A stretch of DNA of 64,000 nucleotides, taken from positions 620,001 to 684,000 of the forward strand of contig KV748208.1 in assembly GCA_001692895.1 (NCBI GenBank), written 5' to 3'. The stretch's first letter is position 1, and every line of letters starts with the position of its first letter. This document shows positions 25,387 to 36,497 of this stretch, piece after piece. The DNA is from Cenococcum geophilum 1.58. Its lineage: Eukaryota > Ascomycota > Dothideomycetes > Gloniales > Gloniaceae. The notes under the pieces are model-generated. The model worked only from the letters and a program-made list of their open reading frames with translations, did no database searches and was not told the origin of the DNA. The position numbers and the translations under genes are program-made.

Positions 25387-28300
25387 ATGGATGGTACTGT
25401 TTCAAAACCATATCAAAGCCACTCTCATCATCATTCAGTTGGGATGCACTCTTCCTCTTCAGTCTCCTCAAATGCATCGCCGCAAAGTATGATACCACCC
25501 GCCAATATGTTTGGAACAGGAGCCCCAGGGCGCCTTCCTAGCCTATCCGTCCCGTCTCATCAACATCAACCCGGGACAGGGTCTCCAGGGGGCTACAATG
25601 CGACCACTTATAGTCAATCTTATGCCGCTTCATCGGCATCTCCTAGCACAGCCTCTGGCAGTTTACAAGACCTACCTTCAAACGAACCGACAATACCTAC
25701 TTCTAGCATCTCTCCAACACGCATTTCGGCTGATAGTCTGAGCGCACAAAAAAGAGCTTATCGCCAAAGGAGAAAGGATCCAAGCTGCGACGCATGTAGG
25801 GAGCGAAAAGTCAAGGTGAGCAATACATCTTACTCTAACTTTGTGCAGTCGATGTGCTGTTCACAAATGGTGAATATTTTCCTTTTGCAATGCGAGCCTG
25901 CTTGAGTCAACAAGTGCACGCTGAGTTCCTTCAATGCCTCATGTATAACACCAAGGGGATCGGATTGAAGTCACTCGCTGTTTGCCGAGAGCAGGGCTTG
26001 AATAATAGGACTATCGCGATAAATGTCAAAACATTAATTCCTCTGTCGTTACTGAGCGCTCGTTAACTCTCTCGGCTGGCCCTGGTATCGAGACTAGTAA
26101 TGAGAAAGGGGACAACTATTCTGTTCCGGCGCTAATTCGCTTTGCAGTGTGATGCTACAGAAACCTCACCCTGCTCCGAGTGTTCTAGTCGTAGCCATAA
26201 ATGTCAATTTACAAAGGAGACAAATCGTCGCATGGAGTGTTCTAGTCGTAGCCATAAATGTCAATTTACAAAGGAGACAAATCGTCGCATGGAGTGTTCT
26301 AGTCGTAGCCATAAATGTCAATTTACAAAGGAGACAAATCGTCGCATGGAGTGTTCTAGTCGTAGCCATAAATGTCAATTTACAAAGGAGACAAATCGTC
26401 GCATGTCTTCCATCAAGTAAGTTTCGCCATCTACATGAACGTGCATGTGAGTGCTAGAGAAATCCTGCTTACTCTAGAAAAGACAGGTACAGGATCTTCA
26501 GAGTCAGTTAGCAGAAGCCAAACATCAGATCAACCATCTGCGATCACTGCTTCACGAGAGAGGTGGGGACCTCGACCGCAGGGCAATGGAGATGCCATTG
26601 CTAAAGCTTCCCGACATCATACCGAATCTAGAACGAAGGCAAAGTCCACCAACAATGAATAACTTCGACCACGTTCGGAAGAATATACGAATATACGGTC
26701 GAGGGATATTCAAATCCCCGCCTCCGTATCGACAACTCGCTTCTCAGCCCTCTTACTCGTCCACCCCACCCCCCTTGCCTCCGAGACAAGTTACAGATCG
26801 ACTCATTTCCCAGTTCTACGATTCAACCCACAGATCATATCCCTTGATCCACTGGCCCACATTTCAACACGAAGTTGAAAAGGTATACTTGGCAGGGAGC
26901 TTTCACGCCATGCCTCAAGTATGGGTGGCGTCATTNTTCGCTGTTCTGGCTTGCGGCACTCTTCAAACTTTGGATTCTTTGCCACATTCTCCAAAGGCCG
27001 AAGTTGAAGGCATGTCATATCTTGACACATCTGCTCGGGCGTTGAACAATTGGACAGATGAAATGGTGATCGATCATGCCAGAGCGTCATTGCTAATAAG
27101 CATATTTGCCACAGAAGTAAACTTGAAGTCTGCTGGGTTAGTGTGGCTTGGTTCTGCCGTCAGAATTGCGCAAGATATAGGGCTACACTGTGAGACCGGG
27201 CCGTGGCCCGTTGTGGAAGGAGAGATACGGCGGCGGGTGTGGTGGGCTATATATGCCTGGGATAGGTAAGCAGTAAACTCAGTACCCTAATGTGTGGTCT
27301 CTAATGCAGTTTAGGCTCTTGTCCTTAGAACTCGGGCGTCCGCTATCGATAGACGATGAGGACTGCGATGTCGGATTTCCTTCTCCCGTTGACGACCGAT
27401 ACATTCAACCTCAGGGCATTATAAGGACGCCTGCTAACTATGCCCCACATACTGGTCTTGTAGCCGCTATCCCTGTTGTGCGCTTCGTTTCACACTTGAA
27501 AAGGACTCTAAAGACAGTCAGCATCGCAACCCACACGCTACAGACATACGACGACTACTTCCATGGAATCATGTCATCTTTCCCAGAGCCCTGCCACGCA
27601 ACCACTGATACGTATTTGGATCCTGTTTTGTTGTCATCTGTATTAACCTTACAAGTCGCTCGTTTTCACTTGTACCGACACAATCTCTCTGTAAGCTGTC
27701 GGCCTGCAGAACGGGCAGACGCATTACGGCGCTGTGCATCCGTGGCACAGGACACAGCAAAATATATCTCCCGCAGCCTACAGATTCCACCAGTAAAGAT
27801 TGAGCCATCTGACTTCTCTGAGTCGCCTAGTCAGGGCTGGCGAGCTCGAGTGCTTTGCTCCGCATCAAATATGTTGTGCACCCATTTGTGGCGATGCATG
27901 CTAATATTATGCCTTCGCGCCGACTATCATGCCGCCCTCACTTGTCTGCGCCTCAGTTCTGCTATAGGAGACCTACGCAAAGTAAACGTGGCATGTGGGA
28001 GGAATCTATCCTTTTTCCTTGACCGCCTGATAGATCGTATCTGCAGTGGCAACGGTAGTCATCACCAGCTCGAGCAGGACGAAGAAATACTAGCATATGT
28101 CAGCGGCGACATGCAGGGGTGTTTAGAGAACTCGTGGGTATGGACAGGCAGTGAGATCGGTCTGAAGTTGAACACACCAGTCCTCGCAGTGGGTGATCCA
28201 CATTCGAGGGAGAACGGGGAGACATTCGAGGGAGTCCATCTACCACTCCGCCCAAGCCCGTTGCTAACTGAAAAGGAGTCAAGAGAATGGGGTGGGTGGG

Positions 28301-28524
28301 AACGTATTGAACGCATGATAGGCCAGCTTATGGAGGAACAACGCACTCGACTTGCCCAGCCACCTCCGTACTATCATAGGCCGCCACACAACCCCGGAAA
28401 AAGAGTACATTTGGCGCTGGATGCGGCAGTGCCGGCTTCCGTAGCTGCGTCGATGGCACCGACTTCAACGAGCACCATGAGTTCCGTAGGCTCATCTCGC
28501 ATCAGCATTGCAAATATAATCTAG
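25387..28524 (+). CDS. Zn(II)2Cys6 transcription factor with Fungal_trans domain and expanded zinc-cluster repeat
   Basis: Four exons: 25387-25815, 26148-26416, 26483-27265, 27315-28524 (896 aa). The N-terminal region is Ser/His/Pro-rich. The zinc cluster begins at residue 134: Cys134, 137, 144, 152, 155, 162 in canonical C-x2-C-x6-C-x7-C-x2-C-x6-C spacing, split by intron 1 after Lys143. Residues 154-172 (57 bp, EC..KC..M) are then repeated three more times without change before SSIK and a coiled-coil-like linker (QVQDLQSQLAEAKHQINHL). The Fungal_trans domain spans about residues 300-560 (FYDSTHRSYPLIHWPTF; VWWAIYAWDR). Intron 1 (332 nt) is far longer than the others here. One N at 26936 is harmless. 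It should be a nuclear DNA-binding regulator; the target pathway is unknown. The repeat could be natural or an assembly artefact. Confidence 0.9.
26178..26405 (+). repeat. Four perfect 57-bp tandem copies within the zinc-cluster exon
   Basis: The unit begins GAGTGTTCTAGTCG and ends CGTCGCATG, 57 bp each, four copies with no difference that I can see. As 57 is a multiple of 3 the frame is kept, adding three 19-residue modules, each with two Cys spaced C-x6-C (positions 174/181, 193/200, 212/219). Confidence 0.95.
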
Positions 28525-29821
28525 AGTCACGTTGGTTCCAGCCCTATTTTCCTCTCGATTAGGGTCATGGCAGAGCGGCAACTCTAGAAGCTTCCACGGC
28601 AGCAAGAGGATTTCCCTTGGCCTGTCCCGACCCTTTCCATTTTCCAGGCTTGAAGCCGTGCTTTCTGTTGCTTGGTAGCTGGTACACTTAGAAAGTGTTT
28701 AGCGTAAAACGACCTTTCGTATGTTTCAAGAATTTCTTTCATGTCTTAACTACAGGAGGCTTCGAAATGGGGTAGCAATATCCTAATGAATTTTTTAGTA
28801 CGGCATCTGGATATTTTGGGCTGTTAGTCGTCTCGGTGCGGGCTGTAGTATGTTATGGAAGGGTTGAATAATGACGAGCGCCGAGTACGATAATGAGGTA
28901 TGGAGGTCACATGAAATGTAACATTAATGCATAAAGCTGCGGTATAATCATCTGATTCGTTAAACATGGGGCTCCAGCTTAAGATACTTTAGATCTAGAA
29001 ATGGCTTCGGCGTAAAACAATGAATCATTTTTACTTCCCTGTTGTCATAGCATTACCGCTCTTCTCACTGGGACCAAAATTCAACAGACCAAGACTTGAC
29101 ATTCGGCAATTCCTGTACCTACTTGTCACTGCTTGTATTATACCAGTATGGGGCGGCAATAAATAAGCGAGCCGGCCTCAGGCGGACCTGGCGGGCAGAG
29201 CGGGGCATCTCCCCTCGTTCCCATGCAGTAAAATCTCCGTGACAGATCGACGTTGTTCCAAATCGAGAAGGCGTTCCTATTATATCACGTAATCTGCCAC
29301 ACAAACGTCGTGTCATGCTGCAAGAGGCACAATGGCGGCCCTGACGTTACAATTGGCACCCGCGACGTTAAGCTCGCGAGGACGGTGTTGATACTCCTTT
29401 GCTACACGAATTACCCGCAAAGAGGGGTATGGTGGGGAGAAGCTCAAGGCCTGTGATACAGCACCATCCGATGCTCTCATTCTCATTCGACATGCGCTTG
29501 CGTTGATATATAAAAAGCACTTCGAGAAACTGCAGCGCGTGTCCGGAGCGTCCGGTATTACTCGTCCCAGGATCCCCAAAGCAGCCCCTGCTTGCTTGCA
29601 GGTGTGACGCCATGCCGATTGGCGTGCAGGATCAAGCTTCAGGCCGACTGGGTTTCGCAAAGCTTGGTTTACTTGCTCCATCTCCCCCGCAGGATTAGAA
29701 CTCTACCTCACAACGAACTTCACAAAAGCTCTCACGCTCTCCATCTCCAGCTCCATCCCCGAGCGATATTACAAGCAACAAGCTAGCTACTCAATTGGAC
29801 ATCCCTCTGCTCACTGAAATC
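28525..29821. other. Intergenic region: regulator 3' end to GAD promoter
   Basis: No gene recognised. Small frames at 29119-29316 and 29313-29681 (minus) and 29253-29456 (plus) have no motif. The 3' part, 29700-29790, is rich in CTC/CCATCTCC-type pyrimidine tracts directly ahead of the glutamate decarboxylase start, consistent with its leader. Confidence 0.5.
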
Positions 29822-31864
29822 ATGGTTCATCTCGCCAGGATCCCCACAGACAAGGATGTCACCGCCCCGCTCGTCGACGGGCTTGAGAAGATCAAATTCG
29901 ATGATGTCGGCCAGGATACCCTCACTACGTCCGTGTATGGCTCGAGGTTTGCTGCTGAGGATCTTCCTAAGTATGAAATGCCTGAGCGGGAAATGCCAAA
30001 GGAGGTGTGAGTATTACCCCTCCATACCACGCCATCCGCAGCTTCCCGCTCATTGATTGCAGCGCATATCGCATGATCAAAGACGATCTAACTCTCGACG
30101 GAACTCCTACATTGAACTTGGCAAGCTTTGTCACTACTTACATGGTACAAAATAATCCTCTTAGTTTCTATTAAGCCATAGGAAGTTAATCCTCAGTAGG
30201 AAGAAGAAGCCGAGAAGTTGATGATCGAATGCTTTTCCAAGAACTTCATCGGTCCGTATCTATTTACCCTTGACATTCAAGCACATTTGCTAAGCCGGAA
30301 TAGACTATGAGGAATATCCCGTCTCCGCAGATATCCAGAACCGCTGCGTATCTATGATAGCCAGGCTCTTTAATATTCCTAGCCACGATGAAAATACCAA
30401 TGCTATGGGCACCAGCACAGTTGGCAGCTCAGAGGCTATCATGCTTGGGGTGCTTGCTATGAAGAAACGTTGGCAGGAAAAGCGCAAGGCAGAGGGCAAA
30501 CCCATAGACCGCCCGAATATTGTTATGAATTCTGCAGTTCAGGTCTGCTGGGAAAAGGCTGCTCGATATTTTGATATCGAAGAAAAGTAAGCATTCCCTA
30601 TAAAAGAATCCACAATCCACTAACAACTAATTAGATACGTCTACTGCACTGCCGATCGATACGTCATCGACCCGAAGGAAGCAGTTGATCTCGTTGACGA
30701 AAATACAATTGGTATATGTGCTATTCTAGGGACCACGTATACCGGCGAGTATGAGGATGTCCAGGCGATCAATGACTTACTTATCGAGAGGAATATGGAC
30801 ACCCCAATTCACGGTTCGCTCTCATGGTCCTCCGATTAGTCAGTTGTTTGCTAACCTTACACAGTTGATGCTGCCAGCGGTGGCTTCGTTGCACCTTTTA
30901 TTAATCCAGGTCTTCTTTGGGACTTTCGCCTCGAAAGGGTCGTTAGCATCAATGTCTCGGGGCACAAATACGGCCTTGTTTATCCGGGCGTGGGTTGGGC
31001 CGTTTGGCGTGATCCGGAATATCTTCCTAAGGATCTCATCTTCAATATCAACTATCTTGGTGCCGACCAAGCCTCCTTTACCCTTAACTTTTCCCGCGGT
31101 GCCTCTCAGATCATTGGCCAATACTACCAAATGATCAGGTTGGGGAAGCATGGATATCGTTCCATCATGCTGTATGCCGTTGCATTTCCCCCTTTTATAC
31201 ATATTTCTGCGATTTTACTAACGATCCTAAAGCAACCTCACGCGCACAGCTGACTACCTGGCAGCTAATCTTGAACAACTTGGTTTCATAATCATGTCCA
31301 AGCGTGGAGGCAGCGGGCTTCCCCTTGTTGCATGCCGCATTGATCCCTCGAAGGGTAAGGTATACGATGAGTTCGCCATTGCACATCAGCTACGAGAGAG
31401 AGGTTGGGTTGTCCCGGCCTACACCATGGCGCCGCATAGTGAATGCCTTAAGATGATGCGTGTCGTCGTCAGAGAAGACTTTACACGTAGCAGATGTGAT
31501 GCTCTAATCGCGGATTTTAAGCTCGCATGTCAAACTCTGGACGCTATGGACAAGAAGAAGGTTGAGGAGCATCAGGAGTAAGTCATATCCTCGCCTTAAT
31601 ATATCTCTCAATTTCCTTTCTCTTGTACATCTATCGACTCGTCTTGTCTATTCAGTGTTTCTTTGTTTTGTGTTGCAAATTCCTAATACGACCGCACCCT
31701 TCGACCCCTCTTGTTTTAGCAATAGGACTAATCAATTTAGACATTCTAAACGTTCGAAACATCGTGCTACTCGCACGGGTCGCCATCACCACATCAACAA
31801 CCACTACTCGGATGAGAAACACAGCCTTCAGGGCAAGACAGGCAAGACACATGCAGTGTGTTAG
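29822..31864 (+). CDS. gad: Glutamate decarboxylase (PLP-dependent)
   Basis: Converts L-glutamate to GABA and CO2, entry to the GABA shunt, cytosolic. Eight exons with closing phases: 29822-30006, 30063-30144, 30200-30251, 30304-30586, 30635-30813, 30865-31171, 31233-31577, 31741-31864 (518 aa). Visible: [22 protein letters not shown], the cofactor-phosphate segment [22 protein letters not shown] (the Asp that contacts the PLP ring), and INVSGHKYG with the Schiff-base lysine. The C terminus, from a last exon joined by a 163-nt intron, is His/Lys-rich and ends GKTHAVC. Stopping at 31581 (reading through the last donor) would drop this tail, so two C-terminal isoforms are conceivable. Length is typical for fungal GAD. 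Confidence 0.95.
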
Positions 31865-32535
31865 AAATTTCTTGCCTCAAACTTGTAGGGCTTGTCATTT
31901 TATTACGGCCAAGACAGGATAGGTAGCAGGGCTCTGACCTACGGGGTCAACTATCTATGCGTGAGTGGTGGGAGAATTTGTTCGAAAAGTTTGTGGGTGT
32001 ATTTATGATTCAAAAGCTTGGTTGGATCTGGCCATACAACTCGTGGTGCGTTTTACACCGCATGAGGCCGGATTTGCCTTGCCTATCTTGAAGCTGCGAG
32101 TTGAACGAGCAATATCTATTTCCTCGATATCTGTGGTTACCTTGGGGGTAACAACGGAGCACTGAACGGTTGGGTGGTGAGAAATAGGTGCGAACTCCAC
32201 TTGGATAGAGTACCTTAGAATATAGCACATATCTCGTTCATGATAAAGGATCGAAATATCTCAGGCGGCAATGTCGACACAACACATTAAAGATATGCGT
32301 TTGTTTAAGTATTCGTCACCGCTTCACTTTCATAAGCATCTCAAGGGCCCAAAGACACTACGGATATTAGACAATCGCTATCCTGATGGTAGATCGACCG
32401 AACCCAATTTAGATATACTAGTGACGAAGGCCTAGAATTCATATTATCAAGCTATTGCAAGGGTACAGCGCCAAGAAACACCAATTAGTTGGCTCTCTCA
32501 AGCGTATACTAGCTCTCGATTGTGGAAAAGCGTGT
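31865..32535. other. Intergenic region between convergent GAD and amidase loci
   Basis: Contains both 3' ends. Small overlapping frames at 31965-32230 on opposite strands show no motif. Nothing else recognised. Confidence 0.45.
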
Positions 32536-34387
32536 CTACAAGTTTGCGCCCCGCCGCTTTCCTCCGCCTGCCTGCTCAGATTTCAAGGCAGCATCAACGA
32601 TTTCCATAGCATGGCATAGCCGACGCTCTTGTAGTCTCGGGGCGACAACTTGGATGGAGAGGGGGGTGTTGAGGTACGTGGAGCGGTCCACCTTTGTCCC
32701 TGTCCACGATCGTAAGCAAAAAACCCTGCGGTGCATGGTGCACGACCCCGGAATTGAGGTCAAGAGTAGTGTGGCTAGGCAAATTACAGACTCACAAGGC
32801 TTGCGATTCATCTTATCCCCGACGACAGTGGTGGCGTATCGAGCACTTCGCCCTGCATATCCTTCGCGCCAAACATTCGTACGGGGATCACGCCCGCAGG
32901 GTAGTCGAGCGGCACAAAGGAGCTAGTATAGCTGACGCTGTTCCAGCGATCGATAGGTGGGACGGGGTGCGGGGCAACTGGGCAGATAAAAGCGTCAATG
33001 CTCCGTCTCCGCCCTGACCTGTCCTTCCGTTTTTCGCGCGTGCAGCGAGCGGACTTGATCGAGCGTCTTTGGAGCCATGCGTTTCAACCGCGTGGAGAGC
33101 CAGGGTGAGAGTGGTTCGGAGGTCTGCTCGAGCAGGTCAAACATGTTGTTTCCACCGTCGATGCTGAAGAGGGCATTGGCGAGAGATTGGCATTGCGAAA
33201 AAAGCGGTGTTATGTCCATCTCGACGACTTCAATCTTAGAAGCGCGGAGGGTAGAGACAACTTCGTCCAGGAGGTGTTGAATAGGTGGGAGCGGATCGAT
33301 AACCCCATCGCGGCGAACTATACCAATAGTCGGGCAGGATTTTGATATAGTGGAGAGCGACATCCAGGGGCTGGGCAATACGTCTGGGTCTATTTCCCAT
33401 GGACTTTGGCTAGACACCGCGCTGAAGAAGAGCTCTAGGTCTCGCATGCAGTGCGCGAGTGGTCCTGCACTGGCAGGTAAGGCCATCTTGGAAGAACCTG
33501 GCAGTACTCCACTCTCTTGTCTTGCATATGGTATCCTCTGCCAACTAGGTTTGATACCGTAGAGTCCGTTGCACATTGCGGGAATTCTGATGCTGCCTCC
33601 CACATCAGTCCCGACGCTTAGCACAGAACCCCTCATAGCAATGAGAGCGCCTTCACCACCGCTACTCCCACCAACCACCGTGTTATACGGGTTTAACACC
33701 CTTCCGAATACGTTATTATGAGAATCAGGCGCCATTAGTGTTGCGGAACGTTTGTCTTGCAATAAAGCACGGCGCCAGCGTTAAGGAGGACGTCGACTAG
33801 AGCGGAGGCGGTTATGGAGGGCCGGAATGCAAGAGCAGCGATACCGATAGAGGCGTCATAGCCAGGGATCTTGAAGGTGTCTTTGAGTGATACGGGAACG
33901 CCATGGAGAGGGCCTATAGGTGGATTACCAGCCTCGAGGTGTGCGTCGAGTTAATTAGCGCGGACGAGGGCTTCGTCGAAGAGTATTTCGGCGAGACAAT
34001 TCGTCTGGATGCGTCAGCGGGCAGTACATAAATGTAAAAGTGGGTGAGATATGGCATACTAGTTGATGTGCAATGGCTGCTCTCTTCCACGGAAGACCTC
34101 AGTATCTTCCTAGAAAGTCGATTTGCGGGAGAGGTAGTATACTTTACAAAATGCCTTTACGACGTTAAAGCTCTTCAGGCGACGATTTGAGATCTCGTGA
34201 GCCAATGCGGTTGCGTCGTATTTCTCTGTAATCTCGAGTTCTTGGTCATTGAGCAAACCGCATTTGCGGGGAACTCAACGTAATTAGTCGAATCTGGCGG
34301 AGGTGAGCTCAAGAGCCAGCCTTTTGGAATTCTGGAGGCCTGCTCGTCCTTATTTTGCCAGGAGACCAGCTGCCACTTCTCCGGCAT
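32536..34387 (-). pseudogene. Amidase (acetamidase-type, amidase signature family), degenerate
   Basis: Amidase-signature enzymes hydrolyse carboxamides to acid plus ammonia. Blocks in order: ATG at 34387 (MPEKWQLVSW... EQASRIPKGWLLSSPPPDSTNYVEFP), GPLHGVPVSLKDTFKIPGYD with the catalytic Lys, NPYNTVVGGSSGGEGALIA and GTDVGGSIRIPA with the Ser-cisSer-Lys region, GLYGIKPS, then IDAFICPVAPHPVPPIDRWN and the terminal TYLNTPLSIQVVAPRLQERR. Disruptions: a one-base loss after NYVEFP (about 34266), in-frame TAA at 33951-33953 where ANELDAH is expected, one base lost at about 33740 (VPQ/LMAPDSHN), and further frame changes near 33020 and in the 32640-32830 stretch. Without these, the protein would be a typical fungal amidase of about 550 aa. 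Clearly non-functional if the sequence is right. Confidence 0.88.
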
Positions 34388-34753
34388 GATGATGGCTATC
34401 GGTGAAGAAGAGATATGGTAATTTAGCGTGTTGATGACAGTTATTGCAAACAAGGTTACAGCAAAGAGAAGCCGAGGTTGTAAGATATCTAACTTCTTCA
34501 ATCATAACAAAAGGGAAGGGTATCAAATGTTTATCTCAACACTACTACTTTATTTTCCTAAAAAGCCACAGCTTTGAATTAAGACTGTTCCTAAAATTAT
34601 GTAGAAGATTGATTTCCTAGAGCGCTGCGCAAGAAATTTACGAGACTCAATCTGGCTAGAAAAAGAACCTGGAGCAAGTCACCGTCACTAACCCCTCCTA
34701 CAGAATGCATTTATTTCCCAAATAGCCACCGCTGCGTGTTTACTACGCCCCAA
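34388..34753. other. Intergenic region, amidase promoter side
   Basis: Short AT-rich gap between the start of the amidase pseudogene and the stop of the DUF2235 gene, both on the minus strand. Nothing recognised. Confidence 0.5.
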
Positions 34754-36497
34754 TCAACCCTCAAGTACTTCAGCAGCTGCGGTGGGATCCAATCTCAGCA
34801 ACTCCAACTCAAAGTCTCCTAAAGGTTCCTCCAATATGATCTTTCCTTTCGCCTTAGGATTGTTCCCATTATAAACCCATTTTGCCGTTTTATTTGATGC
34901 ACTAATAGTGGCTCCAGCATCACTGCGTTGCTCACCATTGTCGAGCACCCACTCTTTCATCAACGACTGCGGCGCATACGCTCCTTTGTCTTCATATCCC
35001 TTTCCCCCCATGCGAAGGCGCGCACGTACAGAAGCATGCACAGTTTCGTTTGTATTCTTCAGGAGATCTGGATCCTCCTTTCCGGTAAAGTAGTTCATGC
35101 GGTGATAGATGTGCGGTGTGCGTGACTGCCGTCCCGCTATGCTCTGCGGGAAAGTGCACGAATTGTATAATCTACCCAAACCCCATCCACGTGAAAGGGG
35201 GGTTTTCTGGCTCGCATTATATTTCTGATTTAGGTGGAACTGTTTCTCAAGGTAACCAGGCTTGAAATCAATCCATTGCTTGAGGTTGGACATCATCCAG
35301 GCCAAGGAGATGTCGGCTATTCCAGTATCATCGTAGCTACCCCCCACGTTTGAATGGACCCCGGGAAACCAGACTTGCTTGAGCACAGTAGTGCAACTTT
35401 CCGGCTTTTCCCAGATAGTGGGCGAATAGGGGGCTCGTTGTTCGTCCAGGGCTAGGGCATGAAACGCGTGTTTAATGTGATTATCTATTTTAACATCAAG
35501 GAACTTCGAAAATCAGTCGCGTTCGATTAGGAGAATGGGCGACCTGCCTTGTATTCATGAAGGAAATCTGGTAAGCCCAGTTTTTTAAGAAACGGTATTG
35601 TGGGAATACCAAGAGCGCCTTCAATGAATGTAAGCAATTTTACAGACGACTGGAAAGACAACTTACCGACGGTGTCCCACACTCCAATTGCCTGTATCTC
35701 GACATCCCGAGTCAATCCTCTCTGTGTTGCTATCAGCATAGGCAATCTTAAATGAGGTGGTGGTCAAACCTTTTTGAGCTCGCTTCGGTAGCCTTCAAGG
35801 TAGCTCTTGATGTCGTGTGGAGGAGATTCGATAGAGAAGTCAGGAATATATTTTAATATCATCGGCTTGTAATTTTTTACGCCAGCATTCTCCCAATCTT
35901 TGAATATCGCATAGAACCAGGGCTAAAAAGGTATTGTTAGTCAATTTAATATAGAAAAGCAATGGTGCATTGTACCATTCCCTCTTTCTCTAGCAGCCCT
36001 ATCCCGCCAATTAGCCCCCCAATACTCCTTGCGGTAAAAGCACCTCGAGAAAAGCCAAGTAAGAAGATTGAGTCGCCTGGAGTGTAGTTGTTGGAGAGAA
36101 AACCGTACGCTTCGCGAATGTGCTCCCCTATGCCCTCGCCGGTACCGCCGCCAACAAGCCGCTCGAGAAACGTGCTGCCGTTGCCAACACCAGACTGATA
36201 ATAGACAATTTGGGGATGATGGCCCTTATCCTCCGCCAGGATGGCTCGCCCTATCCTAGTGACATTGGAAGGGGTTTGGAGATGGCCAGGTCCCCCAAAC
36301 CAGGAGCCTTTAACCCACCCATTGTCGCTGTCCTGATAGGTATTAGAAGTCAATGGCAGTATCTATATGGAAGCGCGCACCATCCATGTCCCTATCGTAA
36401 ATTAGCCTAAGTTTAGTGAGAGCGTTTTGGAATGCCATTTCCTACCGTCACAACAAGCAATGAGTTTCTTGGGTCGTTTAAGAGACTGCTCTGCCAT
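34754..36497 (-). CDS. DUF2235 alpha/beta-hydrolase (Tle1-like phospholipase domain)
   Basis: Predicted serine hydrolase related to bacterial type VI phospholipase effectors; fungal members are uncharacterised. Seven exons: 36497-36446, 36391-36381, 36332-35976, 35922-35770, 35721-35667, 35618-35548, 35503-34754 (482 aa). Motifs: KKLIACCDGTWMDSDNG at the start, the nucleophile elbow LLGFSRGAFTAR, RDVEIQAIGVWDTVG (catalytic Asp region), HIKHAFHALALDE and VWFPGVHSNVGGSYDD (catalytic His region). Exon 2 is an 11-nt micro-exon required for GTWM. The intron after HEYK must begin with GC (AAG/GCAGGT) to keep phase, a GC-AG intron. An in-frame ATG at 36680 would add 61 Ser/Arg-rich residues, perhaps an organelle leader. 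No frame damage. Confidence 0.88.

Noticed and set aside
26178-26405. CRISPR-like look of four identical units
   Set aside because: The units are contiguous with no spacers and lie in a eukaryotic coding exon.
26149-26457. Repeated peptides in other frames of the 57-bp array
   Set aside because: Shadow frames of the zinc-cluster exon; only the frame with the cysteines joins correctly to the flanking exons.
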